Part shown: one piece after another, positions 47,796 through 61,341 of the stretch
Numbering within the stretch: position 1 is the first letter of the stretch
Layout: the number at the start of each line of letters is the position of its first letter
Assembly: GCF_018139145.2 (NCBI RefSeq)
Contig: NC_059480.1
Location: 16,554,428 to 16,618,427, forward strand
From: Gymnogyps californianus
Taxonomy: Eukaryota > Chordata > Aves > Accipitriformes > Cathartidae
Length of the DNA: 64,000 nucleotides
Reading direction: 5' to 3'
Program-made: the position numbers and the translations under genes
Notes under the pieces: generated by a model
Told to the model about the DNA's origin: nothing
Databases searched by the model: none
What the model saw: the letters and a program-made list of their open reading frames with translations, nothing else

Positions 47796-50700
47796 TAAAA
47801 ATTCCTGTGTATATAATAGGTTATGTTGCTTCCTGGTCTCATGGTGAGGTGCATGATTAACCTATACATCTAACGCTTGGACCAGCTCCATAGCTGGTGT
47901 AAACCAACATAGCTGCCTGGTTCTTGTCCTGTGGTAGCAGGATTACTATATTTAACCTGACAGACATTGAAATATTACATGTGGCTAGAGATTTCTGTCT
48001 GAATTTTCTGACATGCACCTGTCGCTATGAGAGATCATTTGGCACCAGGCAGCACCAGTTATCTCTTACCAACTCTCAGCCCTTCAGGGAGAAGTGGCTG
48101 CCCTGGGGACCCGATCTCAGCTCTGTACTTCACTGACCTTACAGACTGTGCTGGAAATCAGCAGAAACCTCTTTGAAATAAATAGGTAGCACTGATATAT
48201 GGTAAAAATCTGGCTCAAAATATGTTTAGGGGAGGGATACCTTGATCTTTTCTCTCCTAGCTGTTTGGATAAAGGAGGAGAAAAAAATAGCTAAGACACA
48301 TATGAGACAAATAGGGTGGTTGGAGGCATGGGGGTAGAAGAGGGCGGTCTGTATTCATGGGTGCCTGCCCAGGCACTTCCCCTTTGATATGAGAGGCAGC
48401 ATCTTAGTTTCCAAATGCAAGGATTTATTGTCTCAGTGTCAGATTGCTGAATGTCACTGAAATGTCTCAGTGTCTAGTTTTGCTGTGCTAAGTGCAGCAG
48501 AAATCTCCATGGCCAAACCACTGCAGAGAGATGAAGCACTCCTGGAACAGGTAGCTGATTTCCCTTGTATTTGGGGCTAGCTCTGCCCACTTCTGCATTG
48601 ACCCTGCTCTGTGTTCAGGGCAGAAGGAACTCAGCCTTGACATAGCTTTTAGGCTGGACACACGCAAACCTCAAGTAATGCTTTCTTGAGCACAGAAGCT
48701 CACTCTATTCACACAGAAATGTTTGTGCGCGTGCAAAGCTGGGGGTGCAGCATAGGGAAGAATGAGTTGCTGTGATGTTTTGTGATAAAAAAGCGGACAC
48801 ACAGTTAAAGAAAAAAGGTCCCATTTTCTCCTGGCCAAGGCTCATTGGGGAAACTCCAACAAAATCAGTGATGTTTGGCCCAGAAAGTGAACATGTTGGC
48901 ATAAGCATAAAATGAAGCATCCAAACACTCACAGATGATTTATGAGAATTCCTAACGCCTTTACTGCCATTTCTTCCAGCTGCCTGAACTCCTCCCACAC
49001 CATCCTCCCATCGGAGAGCAGGAATTAGCCTCCTTTTTCCTAAATGCTAAATTTGGGGAAGACGTCTGACTGAGCAGGCCCTCTCTGCAGATGCCCATGG
49101 GGATGGGTTCAAATATCGAAGGGTTTCTGTTAAAATAAACATGCTAGCTGAAGCCCCCTGGAAAACTAAACAGCTCCCTTGGGCTCCTTTAACAGGCAGT
49201 GTTTCCCCTCGTGGAAGCGCAAATTCTGTGTGTAATGGAGACAGCATCAATTAGGGAAAATCTAGCACCAGCAGATGGGCTGTGTGATTTGATATCTCCG
49301 CCACTGTAACGTGGGCAGTGTTATTTTGCCTCGGGTTCTCTACTTGCTTGTTCATCTCTTCCTGTCAATCTGATGCTCAGTTTGTCCTGGAGCTGAAGTG
49401 TGCTTTTACATAGGTCCCTCTTCAGTCTCCATCTACATCTTCTGTTCTTAGGGCAGGGGGCCTCTGGGGCCTCTGCAAAGCCATGGTTAATGTCCTGCAG
49501 AGACCTGCCACAATTTATGAGGGAGGAAGAGGGTCACAAACATTTGGTGTTCCTGTCAACCTGACCATCATGAGCTTGAAAAATCAGTGCAGCCTCTCAT
49601 TTCAGCTGGGGCACTGGGCTCCTGGTAGATCTTACAGACTCCTCATTTCTGGGGAGCGACACTCAAAACAGGCTTCTTCGCTCCCATGTAACCTCTGGCT
49701 GGAGATGTGCCATGCTGAGGACAAGAGCCAAAGGTGGTGGCAGTTTTTAAGCAGCTGGGGCGTTGACGGTGGCTCATGGAGACCACAGGCCTGGGGAGAT
49801 GCCCTTGCTCTCTGCTAGCTGGCACTGACCCAACCCTGATGTCAATGGCAACCCTCAGCACTGTCATCGCAGCTGGATTTTACTGTCTTCTCTCCTCAGG
49901 CTCCGTCTCTAGTTGCTGTGCTGTCCATGAGCCATCCCACCTGGCCTAGGGACTGACCCTTGCATCTCTACCAGGACGCTGCTCTTTGGGGAGAGAGGGG
50001 TTGAAGAAAAAGCTGTGGGCACAGCCTCTCCATGTGCCACTGATATGCAGGATCCTGATCAGCAAGCCACTTTCATGGCGAGTCAGAGAAAATCCCCTGA
50101 AGCCCTACCTGGCAGCCAAGCTTTGGTCAATGCAGTATGAGCTGTTCTGGTCAGATGGTTAGTACAGAGGGAGAAAAGTTTCCCAGGGATGACTCACAAA
50201 TTCCTGGTGATGAATGTGCTGAGGTTTGTCTGAGATGAGGTCAACTTTCATGAAGCATGAATGCTGCAGAAGGGGGTTAGCTGTTGACTTGGTCTCCATC
50301 CCATGTGTGTACAAGGAGGCACCAGCAACAGCCCCAGTGCAGAGTCCAGCACTGGCACACGTCCCTCTCCAAGGGCTGAGCAAACACAAGAAACTCTGCC
50401 AGCCTCTCCTTCGCCATCTCTCCCTACTGGATTAATATCTGCAAACTTGTCTGGAAACAGAGTATCAGCAGTTCCTTGGGATTTGGTCAGCTCTAATAAC
50501 CATCAATGTAGCATGCTTATAGGTAGAGATGAAAGCAGAAAGAAAAACAAGGAAACACTGCAGGCAGTGCTAACATCAGACTTGCTTTTATTTTAGCTTT
50601 CAAGGTGGTTATCCAGGTTTAATTGTGTTCAATAGTTAAAAAGGACATTCATTTCTTTGTTACCCGCAGCATATTGGACGTCCCTGTTCTTAAGTTGTTT

Positions 50701-53016
50701 TGATTTCTAGGTATTTGAGGGTTTAATAAGGTTTTGTGTTTGTTTAAGGAATTATTGCCCACCCAATTGAAAGATAATGGGACGCTGTAGCCTTGCCAAG
50801 TGTTTTTATGCTTCAATAAAACAACAAGCAATTTACACAAGGCAATAAAACCATACCCTGCGTCCCCAATGAAGAAACACAAAGCAATGTTTGAAATGAT
50901 GTCTAGCTCAGAAAAGAAATCCACCCTTACTCAATGCATTCCATAAAACTAACTAGGTACAAAATCTCACATACACTCTCCTTTTCCCAGAAGTTTGGAA
51001 AATTAGCACAAGATGTGCTTGAAAATCCTGTAACATATCAGCATAATTTGTCCCAAGGTATGTTGCTGTCTGCAAAACAGCAGACTGACTACTCATTAAG
51101 ACTTCCAAAGGGGCATGGGTTTGATCACATACTCCATCACCCCGATCTCTTTTCTCTTTGGGCTCTGTCACTTTTAGAGCCTTGCCCAGTTGCATGAAAT
51201 GCCCGCATCCAATGTAATGATTTGCCTCTTTACCCACTCTGCTGCAGGGCTCAGGCATTTGATGGCATTTTCTACACCGGCATTCAGAAAATTTTGGAGG
51301 CTGTGCTGTCCTTCTGCCCCCTGAATGGCTCTTCTGCCACCTCTATCCAAGGGCTGAAAGCATCCCTGAGCCCTCAGAGTGGCCTCTTATTGCCTTGCCT
51401 GCTTCTTCTGTCGTGGCAAAGGAGGATTTTGGAGTCTACCCATGTCACAGTGAGCACTCGCATCCCATGGAGACTGATGCTAGCAGGGAAGTAAGAGCCC
51501 TGTTCCCTCAGAAGCATGCTGTCATGTGTCTTGCCTCAATCTGAGTCTTGAGCTTCAAAAGCGTGCCTGGACCTCCATCCGAAAGACCTCCCGGCCATAA
51601 GGATGCTCTGCCCTGCCCCTTCAGGGACTGCCATAGAGAAGAGATTTCAAGTTCTGTCTTGACTAGAGTGGCGAGAAGAGGTCTGAGCCCAAAATGGGGT
51701 ACAAACCCCATCTTGTTCTCACATCCTGCTTACTCTTGGCAGAAAAGGGTTTCTGCTGGCTGTTCCAGTGGGAAATGCCACAATGAAGCCTGAGCTTTAT
51801 ATTTTGCCTATATGCAGTGATTTGCACCATAAGTGTTGCTGTTGGTAGTGCAGCAGGGGCACCACTGATGAATAAAGGCTCAATTTTGCCTTTGCAGATG
51901 CCAACTGAACTGAGGCCCTGAAGCACAGGATGGCAAAAAGCATGACAGAAAATCATAGCAACACTGCCCTTGATTACAGCTGTGAGCCAGCAGGAAAACA
52001 GACTCTCCAGGGCTGTTTGTGCAGCCCCTTTCAAAAACCATCAAACCCAGCATTTCCAAGCATGCGTTGTTGCAAAAGCTTGTAGTCATTCATAACAGCA
52101 CTAGCCCTATTGGCACGAGGCACCCCCAGATCAGCATCTAGCTGTGGCCAAGGACCTTTTGAGATGCTTTTTAGGACTGCATCTCCACCCAACCAGCTGC
52201 TAATCCCTTGGAAATGCCCTACACCCTGCTTGGAAATGCTCTGCTGACCTTTGCTTCAGGGCGCCCGCCAGCCTCTTCAGCAGCTGCTGCTCAGTGACCC
52301 TCCTGGCTTGTAACAATGGAGGCTGTTTAAAGAAATAAATACACAGTCCGGCCAGTTGCAAAGCCAGGTTCACAGCAATCTTTCCTGACAAATAAAGTCA
52401 GAATCTTCTTAAACAGAAACACACCCTGGCACAAAGATTAAAGCTTTCACATATCTCTTTTGCCATTAAAATCCCCCTTCTCATGAGAAACCTCCCTCCT
52501 CCTTCTGTAAAGGATCCAGCCTGTTCGAGCCATCCACTTGTCAGAGTATGATGGATTAACGCAGCAAAAGGTTGCTGAAGCTTTTAGCTCTCCTTCTCTG
52601 AGCATATACTTCAAAAAGCACCCTTGGCCTGGCATACTGAGCAAATTTCACTCCTAGTTCTGAAGGCTTGGCCAGGGGGATGCTTGTGAGACCAGATCAC
52701 TGTTCTCTGCAGAAATTACAGGGGTCAAAGAAGTAACCGCACTCTAATTTCTAACAGCTGAGATCTTCGGTGCAAGGAGCAGATACAAAAGCAGCACTGT
52801 CTGTGGCTTACTTATTTTTCACTAGAAGGTATATTACAGAAACTAGAAAATTAAGGAAAACGGCGTCCTTGCTACCGTATTCAGAGATCTTCTCCTCTTG
52901 GCTACCCTCCTAAATCTTTTTTTGGACAAGTCCCAAAGGTAATGCAATCTAGGAGAGAGGGAGCGAACACACATTAGGTTCTATTTTTAGTGAATACAGT
53001 CAGGCTGAGATCTGCT

Positions 53017-53042
53017 CCCCCCCCGCCCCCCCCCCCCCCCCC
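53017..53042 (+). repeat. Poly-C run (25 C of 26)
   Basis: Eight C, one G, then 17 C. Unstable and prone to miscounting. Confidence 0.9.
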
Positions 53043-56000
53043 ACAATCCGTCCTCAGCCAAAAAAGGCCCTGGAGAAACTGCTGAAGCTGTAGTGAACAG
53101 CCTGTGCCAGTGACACCCGCTCTGCTGGGATACTCGACTTCGGTGCCTGACCTAGCAAAGGGTGTCCCCGTGCAAGGTCTCAGGGAGGAGAGTCCGGAGA
53201 GCTGGTTCTGTCCTGAGTGATTTCAGGCCACTCACTTCCCTGCGTGGGTGCGCAGCACCGTGCATGCTGGGGATCTGCTCCCTCCGAGGCCTTCTCCTGC
53301 TCCCCTTGGAGAAACAGCCACTAATCACAGCAACATCAGCTTTCACAGAGCACTACACCACAGGGAACATAGAGGCAATTTCCCTTCCCATTCTTCAGCA
53401 GTGTTTCTCTTCTGCAATTTCTCTAATTATAGGGAACACTTCAATGAGACAGGATATTTGCTCCTCTTCACTTCATTATCACCATCTGGATTTGCTGCTC
53501 TTCCCATATGTTCCCCAGCTGATGTTACAGTCACCCTCTGCAGTGCCACCACCGGCTGGCATGCAGCTGGTGTCCCTGGTGCTTGGCATCCCTTAGAAGG
53601 GAAGGAGAGGGTGGCACAGGGGAGCTCAAGGCAGATACATGATCTCACAGGTTTCAGTGTTGATCTTGAGCAAACTGGAGTCACTCCGTATCCTTACACC
53701 ACTGCCTCACCATATCCCACGGTTTTGATACCCAATTTTTCTGTAATTTATACCACTGTGAAACCAGAGTAAATATACTGCTGCAGGGGAATTCATCCAG
53801 CTTTACTTCAGCTTTAACGAAGCCTAAAACTTAGCCATGGGGGAAGAAAAGGAAAGAGAAAAGGGAATGAGGGAACATGTCATTGCTTGGATTGGCAGAA
53901 TTGTGCCCAAAGTGAATGTTTTCCACTGGCCTGCAGCAGCTCTGCAAATAATGGTGTTATTCAGCCACCCATTCCAGTCTCCTTCCTCCACTCACCCCTT
54001 CCAGTCCTCCCAGACATTCCTCCAGCAGGAAGGGCCCTGCGTAGTACCTGTGCAGTGTCCATCTTTCCCCAGTTATTGATACAGGTACAAAGGATGGGGT
54101 GAAAGGAGGAATGATGGTGCATTCTCCTGCACACCTCAGCTGGCCACAGCCTCTCAGTCTCCTGATTCCTTTTGTTCGGGCTTCTCAGCTGGGGCTGATC
54201 AAGTGTTAGGAAGTTTCTCATGGACTGGGGGCCAGGAGGTACCCCCGCTGCTGTGTGTTACCAAGCTCATACCAGGCAACACAGAGTAGCTGCTATGGAC
54301 CCACCCCCAGGTGAATCCGGGCTGGGTCCGTTGCATGCTCACAGCCCAACTCTGAAATGTTGGTGTTTCCTCTCATTTGCCCCAGGGCTGCACAGTTGGC
54401 TTCAGTGCTCGGCCTCCAGAATTACATCTGTGAGGAGAGACCAGGACCCCCAGAGGTCTGTGTATTACACTAAATATTAAGAATTCAAGTTCTGCTTCCT
54501 TTCCCAGGGGTAGTTTCCCTTAAGACAGGATTTTGCTGAGATGTCCTGGATTGTTATTCCCTTCCCACATCTGGGCGGGAAGCAGTGTGCCAGCAACCTG
54601 CCTAGCTGTAGTGAAGTGAGTTTTATGTGTATAGCATTAGCAGAACATTTTAGGATTCTCTAGGATGAAAACTACTGCCATATAAACCTAACACCTTGCA
54701 GTAAAAATTATTCAGCCAAATGCACTTTGGAGTATAGTTTTAACCACCTCTGGGCCTCTATCTCTGCATGCACAGCATGTCTGTGATCTGCCCCAACATC
54801 ACTTCACCCTCATGAAGATTTTTGACTCTTAACCAGGGCAGGTCTTTGGGGAGATCAGGGAGCTACACTGACTTACACTTAACCGCACACCATTTCTTCC
54901 AGTTTCCCTTGTGTTGCAGCTGATCAGGCTGTAGCTGTTGATTTACACCTCTTGGTCGGATTAGTCAGAACTGCATAAATGTACAAGAAGGATGGACTGT
55001 GAAAGGGGAGCCACAGGGAACCTGATACTTGTGAAAGAAGTGAGCTCAATGTCTTTTATAGTCTCTCAGCCCCCCACTTTTTCACTGAATCATAAAAATG
55101 AAAATTGGGAAAGACTGGCAGCATGAGAGCCCCCTCTGCCTCTGCCTCTGCCATGCCGCTGGCGGCAAGAGCCGCTGGTGTTTGCCGTGGTCCTTCCAGG
55201 GGATGGCAGCGCTCCCGGTTATCACCGCTGGTGCTCAGCCATGCCTCTTCTAGGGAGCTCCTCTCCATGGCGTGTCCTACCATTGCCCAATTTGTTTTTC
55301 ATTTCCTCAGTGGACTTTCTCTGCCTCTCGGGCTTCCCCTGCAGCTTTCTCCCCTCCTCCGATTTCACAGGCAGGACGCTGGGGTTCCCCCTGCGACAAC
55401 TCTCCTTTCCCTCCCGTTGGGTTGCCCTCCTAGTGGGCCTCTTCCCCCTGCCTGACGTTTCCTTCTTTCTTCCCACAATAAGTCGGGTCTGGCTCACGTT
55501 GAGAGCTCTGCGGGGAAAGGAAATATTTACTCTTGGAGACTCAGTTTCTCACTGCTGGGCAACACGAGGAGAAAGGTCTGTGGATAAAACCTTGCTGTTT
55601 GAAAGTTATGTTTTGGGGTGGGATGCAGCATCTACCTGAGCTGGCTCAGCAGCCCCATGGCTTTCACATAATCTTATTTTTAAATGTTTTCTAAGTAAGT
55701 GCTGAATGATATTTTGAGACCAGACAAGAACTGATAAAGGGAATGACAAAACCAATAAATGCATCAAGGTGCCCAGATTATGAGTTAATGCGTAGGAAAA
55801 ATAAACACGAGGTCATGCAGAGGAAAATATGCCCACACTGATTTTGGGGGTAGTTATATTGATTTTAATGGGGGTTCATTTGACATTTCCACCAAAAGAT
55901 ACAAACTGCTCCAGACAGCTCTTGAGGGGCCCTTGAGTATTTTCCCTGTTGTCCCACTTCCCGCTTTCACAAACTGTGATTCTCCCGTGTCGCTCAATAG

Positions 56001-58435
56001 CAGCTCAGTCCTCACACTTTTAGCATGAACAGCCCCATTGCAGGCAGCAGAGCTGCCAGCACAAGGAAACCTGGGAATCAAATCCACCAGATGTTTACCC
56101 CGAAGGTTTTCATGGTCATGGTTTTCATGGGGAGCTCTTCCCTGGAGAGGTGGTGAGTCCACAAACATCCACGCCAGCTGCATGGGAGCCTGGGTCACTC
56201 CATCCACACATTCTCATCTCCACCAACAACAACCTCATTTTGGGCAGAAGAGGAGATTTGCTATGTGTGGCATGTCTCCTCCATCCCCTGTCTTTCTTCT
56301 CCCTTCACAAACCACCACCAGATACTACAGTCATGTTGGAGAGAAGTGTCACCATCCTCCTAGATGGATTTCATGTCCTTCAAACCCTACTCAAGCAGGC
56401 CACTTCAACTAGCCTGTCCCACCCCCATCCATTCACCATGTGTGGGACCTCCTAGAGCCATAGCCAGACTCTGGCTGTGCGTGCACACGCTCTACACTTG
56501 ACCCATCATTTTGGCAATGTCACCGACTTCGGTCCAATTACAGCAGTCATGAATTGGACCCTGTTCACCCTCTGAAACTGAAACTGCCACAGCTTACAGC
56601 TAAAGTTCAGACTGTTACACAATGAAACCATTCACACGTCTCATTAACTCTGGACTTATGCATTGAAAATAACTGTGTCATACGAGTCTATGATTAAATT
56701 TTCTGAGTTTATATCATTTATAGGTACCTTCCTGTTCATAACAGCAACTCTCTCTAAATATGTAAAGCTTGTTGTGCTGCCAGTGTAGGAAAAGTGCTAT
56801 GTAGAGCACAATATAATAATTCCTTAGTGTTATTAATTGTTGTCATCCTAAATAATATAGGCCATGGAGGTATTTTAAATCCAAGCTCAAAGATACAGGC
56901 ATGTGGCCAACCCCTCCAAGACACCAATGCGCCTGTGGTTGTGTATTTTGTAGTTTTTAAACGTTATTTTTCTTGGTTTTTAATTTATAACAGCAGTAGA
57001 GTCCAAGTTTCCAAGTAAGCAAATTGCACAGGCACTTGGAATGTAATAAGGTTATACTGTTGCCTACACATGGGAAGACACAAGGATCTTCTGCTTATGT
57101 GATTTATATGATTGTATTTCTCTGCTGAGTGCCAACAGCAAGCCTTGTGTTGTACTTGTCTGTGCTCTTGTATTAAGGTTTTTATAACAGATCCAGCACA
57201 GGGGTTTCTGTGTATCACAAAGTGCTTGCAAACTAAAGCGCATGTCCAAAGCCTTAAGAGGCACAATGGAGGGATCACTGCAGAGATGGCTTTGGGGAGT
57301 TAGTTTTGGTTTGTGCTGCAGTAGAGAAGCGATGGCAAATTCTAGAGCACAAAACCTTGTCCAAAACAGGCCGAGATACAATAAGTCCCATGAAACAAAG
57401 CAGAGAGACAGGCCAGACCAGGACAAAGAAAAGAATGAGCTGTCGAGGCTGGTATTAATAATGGAGTGTAGCAGAGAGAGATGTGGACGAGCCTGGGCCA
57501 AGGCAATTTTACTGGATGCTGCAAAGGAGGATATGAGATGACCTTGACAGTGTGTGTGAGGAAGGATGCACAGGTGGATTATGCACTTAGAGCAACATTG
57601 TAAGCAAAGCTTTGCTGGCAATCATTTTGTCCATCTGCAGGGGTAATGCCTCTGCAAATGTCAAGAGGAAGTCATAAAAAAAAAGAGGCTGTCATCAGCA
57701 AGATATGAGATGGACATGCTTTGGAGAAATGTCAGGATAGAGGCCTGCTAGGACACAGGACATCCCAGGTTCTTGCAATTGTAGTTTACAGAAGAACATA
57801 CAGCATTTGATCACAGGTCAGATGTCTGTTTGGGAGAAAATGATAGAGTCAGCTGCTCCCAGGTCCTGAGCCTACAGAAATATTGCTAGAAGGAATTAAA
57901 AGTGAAAAAGTTTAGGAATTAAAATTAAAGACCTCCTGTTCACCTGTGCTGACCTCAAGTCATCAGCGACCCGTCCGGAGCAATGCATCAGAGACAGGCT
58001 CAAATGTACAGTGGAACAGCTGTGGGGAAGCAGGTTTGTAAGTCAGCAGCAAAGAAACAACAGGTACAACCTGGAGCAGATGCGGTGGCATCCCCAGCAT
58101 GCACCTTGTATTCCCTCCATCCATATTGTGCTCTGTTGCAATGTGCTACATCTTGCTATAACAAGAACAATTATTTACAGAGAAAATTCCTCCTTGGTCA
58201 CTCATCCTTTCACCCCTCCCAAACCTAGAGCAGTTTTATGTGACTCTGATGATGGATTTTTCCTAGAAGGAGACTCAGAAAATGTGGTGCATTATTATTA
58301 TTGCAGCACATCTCTTTATTTGGTATTAATTTCCTGACTTCTACTGACATTCACAATCACTCCCACACCTTCTTGAATAAAAAATGTGTTGGGTAGATGG
58401 AGGCATTCTACAGAACTCAGGCCTGGATTCAGGTC

Positions 58436-59017
58436 TGTGCTGGTTTTGGCTGGGATAGAGTTAATTTTCTTCAGTGTAGCTAGAATGGGGCTATGTTTTG
58501 GATTTGTGCTGAAAACTGTTGATGACACAAGGGATTTTTTCGTTATTGCTGAGCAGTGCTTACACAGCGCCAAGGACTTTTCTGCTCCCCACCCCACCAG
58601 CGAGTAGGCTGGGGGTGCACAAGAAGTTGGGAGGGGACACAGCCGGGACAGCTGACCCCAACTGACCAAAGGGATATTCCATACCATATGATGTCATGCT
58701 CAGCATATAAAGCTGGGGGAAGAAGAAGGGGGGGACGTTCGGAGTTATGGCGTTTGTCTTCCCAAGTAACTGTTACGCGTGGAGCCCTGCGTTCCTGGAG
58801 ATGGCTGAACACCTGCCTGCCGATGGGAAGTGCTGAATGAATTCCTTGTTTTGCTTTGCTTGCGTGCACAGCTTTTGCTTTACCTATTAAACTGTCTTTA
58901 TCTCAACCTACGAGTTTTCTCACTTTTACTCTTTCGATTCTCTCCCCCATCCCACCCGGGGGGAGTGAGCGAGCGGCTGTGTGGTGCTTAGTTGCCAGCT
59001 GGGGTTAAACCACGACA
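58436..59017 (+). mobile_element. Complete solo LTR of an avian endogenous retrovirus
   Basis: About 582 bp, starting TG and ending CA (...ACCACGACA), with near-matching 5-bp flanks AGGTC (58431-58435) and GGGTC (59018-59022), as expected for a target-site duplication with one change. Contains a TATA box (TATAAA, 58706-58711), a poly(A)-type ATTAAA (58886-58891) and a T/C-rich stretch. The first 270 bp or so resemble the copy at 30896; the part after the TATA box is different, so the two belong to different subfamilies. No gag, pol or env sequence adjoins it, fitting LTR-LTR recombination. Confidence 0.88.
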
Positions 59018-59022
59018 GGGTC

Positions 59023-60620
59023 TAAATCATGAAGTACTTTAGTCATGGTTTTGATATATTCAATAAACTTGTACTTTTGTACATGAGGCAAGGACCAAAG
59101 CCTTTCAGTGAGGGTGTGTTGTACTTTTCCATCTGATTCAAAGCTCGCTCTCTCACTAAGGTACATGGCTGAAGAGGTCACCTGTGTTTGATTTGGGAAT
59201 TATAAAGTTTGTCCATGAATTAAATACGAAGGCAAGTCTACAAATGAAACAGAAAGGGCTTGAAACTTAGGTCTGCTTGTAAAGTGCATGTTGAAAAGCC
59301 ATTTTGAAAGGAATTCTAAAATTTGCTCTTATCTTGTTGCCAAATCATCAGTGGTTTGACCCACATATCAGAGTTTTCCTCAAGAAAAAAAAAAGCTTCA
59401 GATGAATCTATTTACGTAGGAAAAGGTCTTTCAAAACAACTGCACAGGGGCCAGGATCAACATCTGAACACGGGTCGAGTTGTTACATTTTTAGAATTAT
59501 TCCTTTCATTACAGGCATGAGGGATATCTGAGGCATCTTGGGGCCTGATTCAGAGTTGTAACATCCTAAACTAGTAATTGCTCTGCTGGGTGAAATCCTG
59601 CCTTGACATGTGCAAGGCTTCTAAACGCAGCTCCTTTCCAACTCTAAGAAGGCAAGCCCACCTTGCCCACCATGCTGCTGGCTGTAGCAGCTGCATTGCT
59701 GAATTGTTATGGTTCGGATCTTCTGCAAGAACAAGACCCCCAGTCAGGGGACCAGCAAACTTCTTTCCATCTGGTTGCTGCCTTTTCATATAGGCAGTGA
59801 GCAGGGATATAAAAATAAGGGTGATTGCTCAAGCAACTGCACTGAATGCCCTAGAGATACCCTAGACTGAATGCCTTGTACATGCCAACTATTTTTGAGC
59901 TCTTTGCTGCAATTAGGTAGCAATGAAGCATCAAGGTGAGGGAAAGCACAAACTTTTGTCAACAAAGCAAGCATGACCCTAGGCAGGAGGACTGCAAAGC
60001 GGGGGTAGTGGCAGTCTGGTCCTAGAGTGAGTGGGTGCCTACAGAGAAGACCCTGGAGGAAGTGCAGCAGAATTGGGCTGCAGGGTGTCAGAACTGAGAA
60101 CCTTTTCTTTAGTGTTTCAAAAAGGATTTTTAATGAAAGAAACATCTGGATCAGAAAACATAGCAGTCTGAAAGAAAACATTTTGTTTGACTTCATTCTC
60201 TCTCCAGTCATTCAGGTACTTTCTACATTCCTTCCTACGCAGGGCCTCAGTGTTATCGCTGCATGTGCAGAGATGTTGCTGACTTGGAAATAATATGGAA
60301 TTACATACAGCACTTCTGCAAATAGATCATCTGAGGTGCATCCTTCAGAAAGTGCACCCAAGGAGCTGGGTGCTTTATCTCTGTGATTTGGGGCAGAGCT
60401 GACTCCCACTCTAAACTTCTGCAGTCACCAGTGGCACCTCCATGACCCTTGAGAAGATTGAAGTACTCTTCTCATAACGTCGCCTCTGTTCCCCAGGAGT
60501 GCTGATAACCATTCCCTTGCAAAAGGCTTTATCTGGACCTGAGAACTCATATCGCACGGGCAAGTGGTTACAGCACGTACCTCTCCCGCTGGAGATCTCC
60601 CTTCAGAGTGTTTGGTTCCC
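59023..60620. other. Intergenic, no gene recognised
   Basis: A/T-rich unique-looking sequence between two LTRs. A short block near 60561-60620 (AGTGGTTACAGCACG..., then ...TTTGGTTCCC) faintly resembles a tRNA-derived SINE head with A and B box-like parts, but is too weak to call. Confidence 0.5.
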
Positions 60621-61341
60621 TGTTGTGAATACCCTCCCCAGCTGTCCTGTCCTGCTTGGTGGATTTAGGGAGAGGTAGTTTGATATACTCTGGGTACTGC
60701 GCTGGAGAAACAACAAAGTTCTCAGGAGGTTCAATCAAAGCAACTTTACTTCCAAACTTTAAAACTTTTGGACAGAATAAGGCACTTGGCAAAACTCTGG
60801 ATTTCTTGATTAGGCTTACGATATATTTTGAGAAGATGAAGGAGAGAGAGAGAAAGAGAGAGAGAGGGAGAGAGAGGGAGAGATCACCGGTCCGGGTTCC
60901 AGCATTGGTCCAGCCAACAGGGGGTCTCTGGTCTGTGGATGTGCTCGTCCAGAAGTTCCTCCTTTTCCTTCTTCTTTTCCTCTTAGTCCCCCCCTCTTTT
61001 GACGCTTGCCTTTTCCTTATATTCTTATCCTTCAATGTGGACTGCCTCTTGTTTTAATTAGCCTTGCTTGCTATGTAAATTAGCATGCATGCTCCTTGCA
61101 GGCGTGGGGGGCAAGTGGTTTTGGTCTCGGATTGAGTCGGTGGTCGCGATCTCCCCCTGCGGCATTTACCTTTCCCCTAGTTACTGCTGGCTTCGCCACT
61201 TCTTGGGCAATTCATCCAGCTTTTGACAGGCTACTGCCTCTTACCAGTCTTTAGCTCCTCTTCAAGGATCGTCGAGTGTTTAATCTTTTGTTACTTGCCA
61301 GTGTTTGAGACATTTTTCGGACAGGCTCAGGGGATCTAACA
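60621..61341 (-). mobile_element. Probable endogenous retroviral LTR, minus orientation
   Basis: Read on the minus strand, it begins TGTTAGATCC at 61341 and ends ATTCACAACA at 60621, so the ends form a TGTT/AACA inverted pair. It has a TATA-like AATATAAGG near 61014-61022 and a CT-rich (GA on +) run in the R/U5-like part. Immediately outside the TG, on the minus strand, is a purine-rich AGGGGGAGGA resembling a polypurine tract, which would make this the 3' LTR of a largely lost provirus. The outer flanks do not match as a clean duplication. I do not recognise the family firmly. The minus-strand open frame of 155 codons here is LTR sequence, not a gene. Confidence 0.55.
60838..60882 (+). repeat. 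GA-rich microsatellite
   Basis: About 45 bp of (GA)n with AAAG and GGGAG interruptions, lying inside the probable minus-strand LTR. Confidence 0.9.

Larger units (their letters stand above)
39666..58435. other. Intergenic, no gene recognised
   Basis: No exon supported. Contains a 22-bp tandem repeat at 41702-41759, an A run of 16 at 42411, an L3-like relic at 47698-47795 and a C run at 53017-53042. Segments near 42.0-42.26 and 53.69-53.78 kb resemble old amniote interspersed repeats ('gaagtcagtggga'-type and 'agtaaata' blocks), too diverged to call. The longest open frame (233 codons at 44537-45238) overlaps other frames on both strands and has no domain I recognise. Confidence 0.55.

Noticed and set aside
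53248..53772. Plus-strand open frame of 174 codons
   Set aside because: Overlaps open frames on both strands; part lies in a possible old interspersed repeat.
60561..60620. tRNA-like block resembling a SINE head
   Set aside because: A- and B-box-like pieces are too weak, and no tRNA cloverleaf or SINE body could be followed.
60568..61035. Minus-strand open frame of 155 codons with a lysine/arginine-rich start
   Set aside because: It is translated LTR sequence including the GA/CT microsatellite, not a protein gene.
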